39,904 bases of DNA, taken from NCBI GenBank assembly GCA_051878795.1, contig JBJEKU010000089.1, forward strand, positions 1-39,904. Direction: 5' to 3'. The DNA is from W1P20-047 sp051878795. Lineage in GTDB: Bacteria > Actinomycetota > Coriobacteriia > Coriobacteriales > Eggerthellaceae. How positions within the stretch are numbered: position 1 is the stretch's first letter; each line of letters begins with the position of its first letter. Of the stretch, positions 38,743 to 39,904 are shown in pieces. Below the pieces are notes generated by a model. The model ran no database searches and was not told the origin of the DNA. It was given only the letters and a program-made list of their open reading frames with translations. A program made the position numbers and the translations under genes.

Positions 38743-39540
38743 ATGCGCTATAAGCTTTTGGGTTGCAAGATCTTCGAACGCGAGATCGCCAGCGTGGTGG
38801 CGAACTGTCCGAACAACATCGATGTCACTACCATCCGCCAGCGCCTGCACGATTATCCCAGCAAGCTGATGCAGCAGCTGCAGGACGAGATCGACCAGAT
38901 CGATAACAACACCCACCGCCAGACCGACGATGCGAATTACACGCCCTTCGATGCGATCCTTCTGGGCTACGGCCTGTGCGGCAAGTGCACCATCGGTTTA
39001 AAGAGCGAGAGGTATCCCCTGGTCATCCCCCGTACGCACGACTGCATCGCCTTGCTTTTGGGAAGCCGCGAGCGCTTTGCGGAATTGGCGCCCAAGAGCG
39101 CGGGCGTGTTCTTCTTCTCCCCCAGCTTCTCTTCGGGCTATGCCAAGAGGATGGCGAACGGCGAAGAGGAATTCGATATGTGCCGCTACATGTTCTATCT
39201 GGAACGTTACAAGGGCAACGAAAAGCGCGCCCTGAAGGCAGTGAAGCTGGAGCAGAGCCTCACCTCGGCATATCATTCCTGCGCCTATATCAAGTGGCCC
39301 ACCATCAATCTGCCCGAGCATGAGGAAGACGTGCGCGAGCTCGCCCGGGCGAGGGGTTGGAAGCATTCCGAGATTCCCGGCGACGACACCCTGTTCCGCA
39401 AGCTTGTGGACACCGACTGGTTGGATCCGGCGAACGCGAATGACCCCGACTTCCTGGTGGTACCCCCTGGGCAGGCTATCGGCGAAAGCTTCGACGGCTC
39501 CATCTTCTGCGCGGAAGACCCTGCGCAGGAAGGCGAATAG
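38743..39540 (+). CDS. DUF1638 protein
   Basis: The 265-residue cytoplasmic protein matches DUF1638: YKLLGCKIFEREI at the start, ILLGYGLCGKCTIGL with its conserved Cys pair, and PRTHDCIALLLGSRERF. The family is found in anaerobes, often near corrinoid methyltransferase systems, and its activity is not established. RBS GGAGC precedes the ATG at 38743. A UroD-family methyltransferase lies elsewhere in this window, but the two genes are not adjacent. Confidence 0.85.
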   Translation: MRYKLLGCKIFEREIASVVANCPNNIDVTTIRQRLHDYPSKLMQQLQDEIDQIDNNTHRQTDDANYTPFDAILLGYGLCGKCTIGLKSERYPLVIPRTHDCIALLLGSRERFAELAPKSAGVFFFSPSFSSGYAKRMANGEEEFDMCRYMFYLERYKGNEKRALKAVKLEQSLTSAYHSCAYIKWPTINLPEHEEDVRELARARGWKHSEIPGDDTLFRKLVDTDWLDPANANDPDFLVVPPGQAIGESFDGSIFCAEDPAQEGE

Positions 39541-39700
39541 GCTGGGAGGCCGTTCGGCTGGCGCGCTCATCGGATGCGGTGCTTGTGCTTGCCGGCTGAT
39601 TCGGCGTGGGCGCGTGGATTCGCGCTAGGCGGAAGGCTTCTGCAGGTTTTCGCCTTGTCTTCGGTATTCCCTTTTCGGTTCATTCGGAAAGGCTGGTTGC

Positions 39701-39731
39701 GAAAAGAAAAGGACCCCGGAAAGGGGTCCTT
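39701..39731 (-). terminator. Intrinsic terminator of tRNA-Ser
   Basis: On the minus strand AAGGACCCC/GGGGTCCTT with a TTTCC loop, then TTCTTTTC. The neighbouring 39541-39700 holds nothing I can identify. Confidence 0.9.
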
Positions 39732-39739
39732 GGAATGTC

Positions 39740-39827
39740 TGGCGGATGAGGTAGGATTCGAACCCACGGAACCTTTCGGTTCAACAGTTTTCAAGACTGC
39801 AGCCTTAAACCGCTCGGCCACTCATCC
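39740..39827 (-). tRNA. tRNA-Ser (TGA)
   Basis: An 88-nt class II tRNA with acceptor GGATGAG/CTCATCC, anticodon loop CTTGAAA (TGA), a long variable arm (GAACCGAAAGGTTC) and encoded CCA. Confidence 0.95.
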
Positions 39828-39859
39828 GGAAAGCGCCGCATTTCTGCGTGCGGCTACCA

Positions 39860-39868
39860 AGGATAGCA
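39860..39868 (-). promoter_or_regulatory. Candidate extended -10 promoter of tRNA-Ser
   Basis: TGCTATCCT on the minus strand, 33 bp before the tRNA; the -35 is weak. Confidence 0.4.
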
Positions 39869-39904
39869 TAAGCTGCCCGTTTGTGCCCCATCCGTGGTGT
39901 AGCG

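Noticed and set aside
1..39904. CRISPR array, prophage or toxin-antitoxin pair
   Set aside because: No regularly spaced direct repeats, no integrase or structural phage genes, and no recognisable toxin or antitoxin pair.

Overview
The window is about 40 kb of GC-rich DNA from a strictly anaerobic, Gram-positive actinobacterium. Coriobacteriia (Eggerthellales or a relative) fits best. The evidence is a VaFE/SpaA cell-wall adhesin, SipW-type secreted proteins, indolepyruvate:ferredoxin oxidoreductase, a corrinoid-type UroD-family methyltransferase and DUF1638, with no respiratory-chain genes in view. This assignment is inference from gene content. The rpsF-ssb-rpsR-rplI-dnaB cluster, purA and a perfect parS site suggest a position in the origin-proximal part of the chromosome.

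Layout. (a) 70-9335, minus strand: a surface-structure operon read right to left. It encodes a 1491-residue thioester/SpaA/VaFE adhesin, two small SipW-type (TasA/camelysin-like) proteins, an InlB/BspA-repeat secreted protein and a class B sortase. (b) 9714-21156, plus strand: a small acidic unknown protein, then rpsF-ssb-rpsR-rplI, dnaB, a YhaO/YhaN-type (Mre11/Rad50-like) pair, purA, purD and a SixA-CHAD fusion. (c) 21236-24012: tRNA-Phe, a DUF4013 membrane protein with a zinc ribbon, and a convergent UroD-family methyltransferase. (d) 24306-27300: purE-iorA-iorB, followed by a likely insertion-sequence remnant. (e) 27524-29609: an Rrf2 regulator divergent from a metY-type gene. (f) 29610-31351: a parS-bearing 36-bp perfect palindrome and a phenylacetate-CoA ligase-like gene. 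(g) 31511-35438: a SEC-C protein and a sodium:solute symporter. (h) 35604-39827: tandem tRNA-Arg genes, corA, citrate synthase, a DUF1638 protein and tRNA-Ser.

The most interesting regulatory features are two untranslated leaders that look like translation-coupled attenuators. The metY leader (28015-28325) has a promoter overlapped by an inverted repeat next to the Rrf2 gene, a 46-codon leader ORF with a Cys/Met cluster, and an intrinsic terminator just before metY. The symporter leader (33513-33860) has a promoter placed so that the transcript could begin on the GTG of a 60-codon ORF. That ORF ends in a Tyr/Phe-rich stretch, its stop codon abuts an intrinsic terminator, and a second terminator follows. 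Neither leader matches a riboswitch or T-box I recognise.

The surface operon may be a complete envelope module: one protein with a thioester adhesin head and an atypical sorting tail, two SipW-type subunits, a large unanchored repeat protein and a dedicated sortase. No SipW-like signal peptidase is visible; it could lie left of position 1. All calls come from reading the sequence and from family knowledge; no database search was run.
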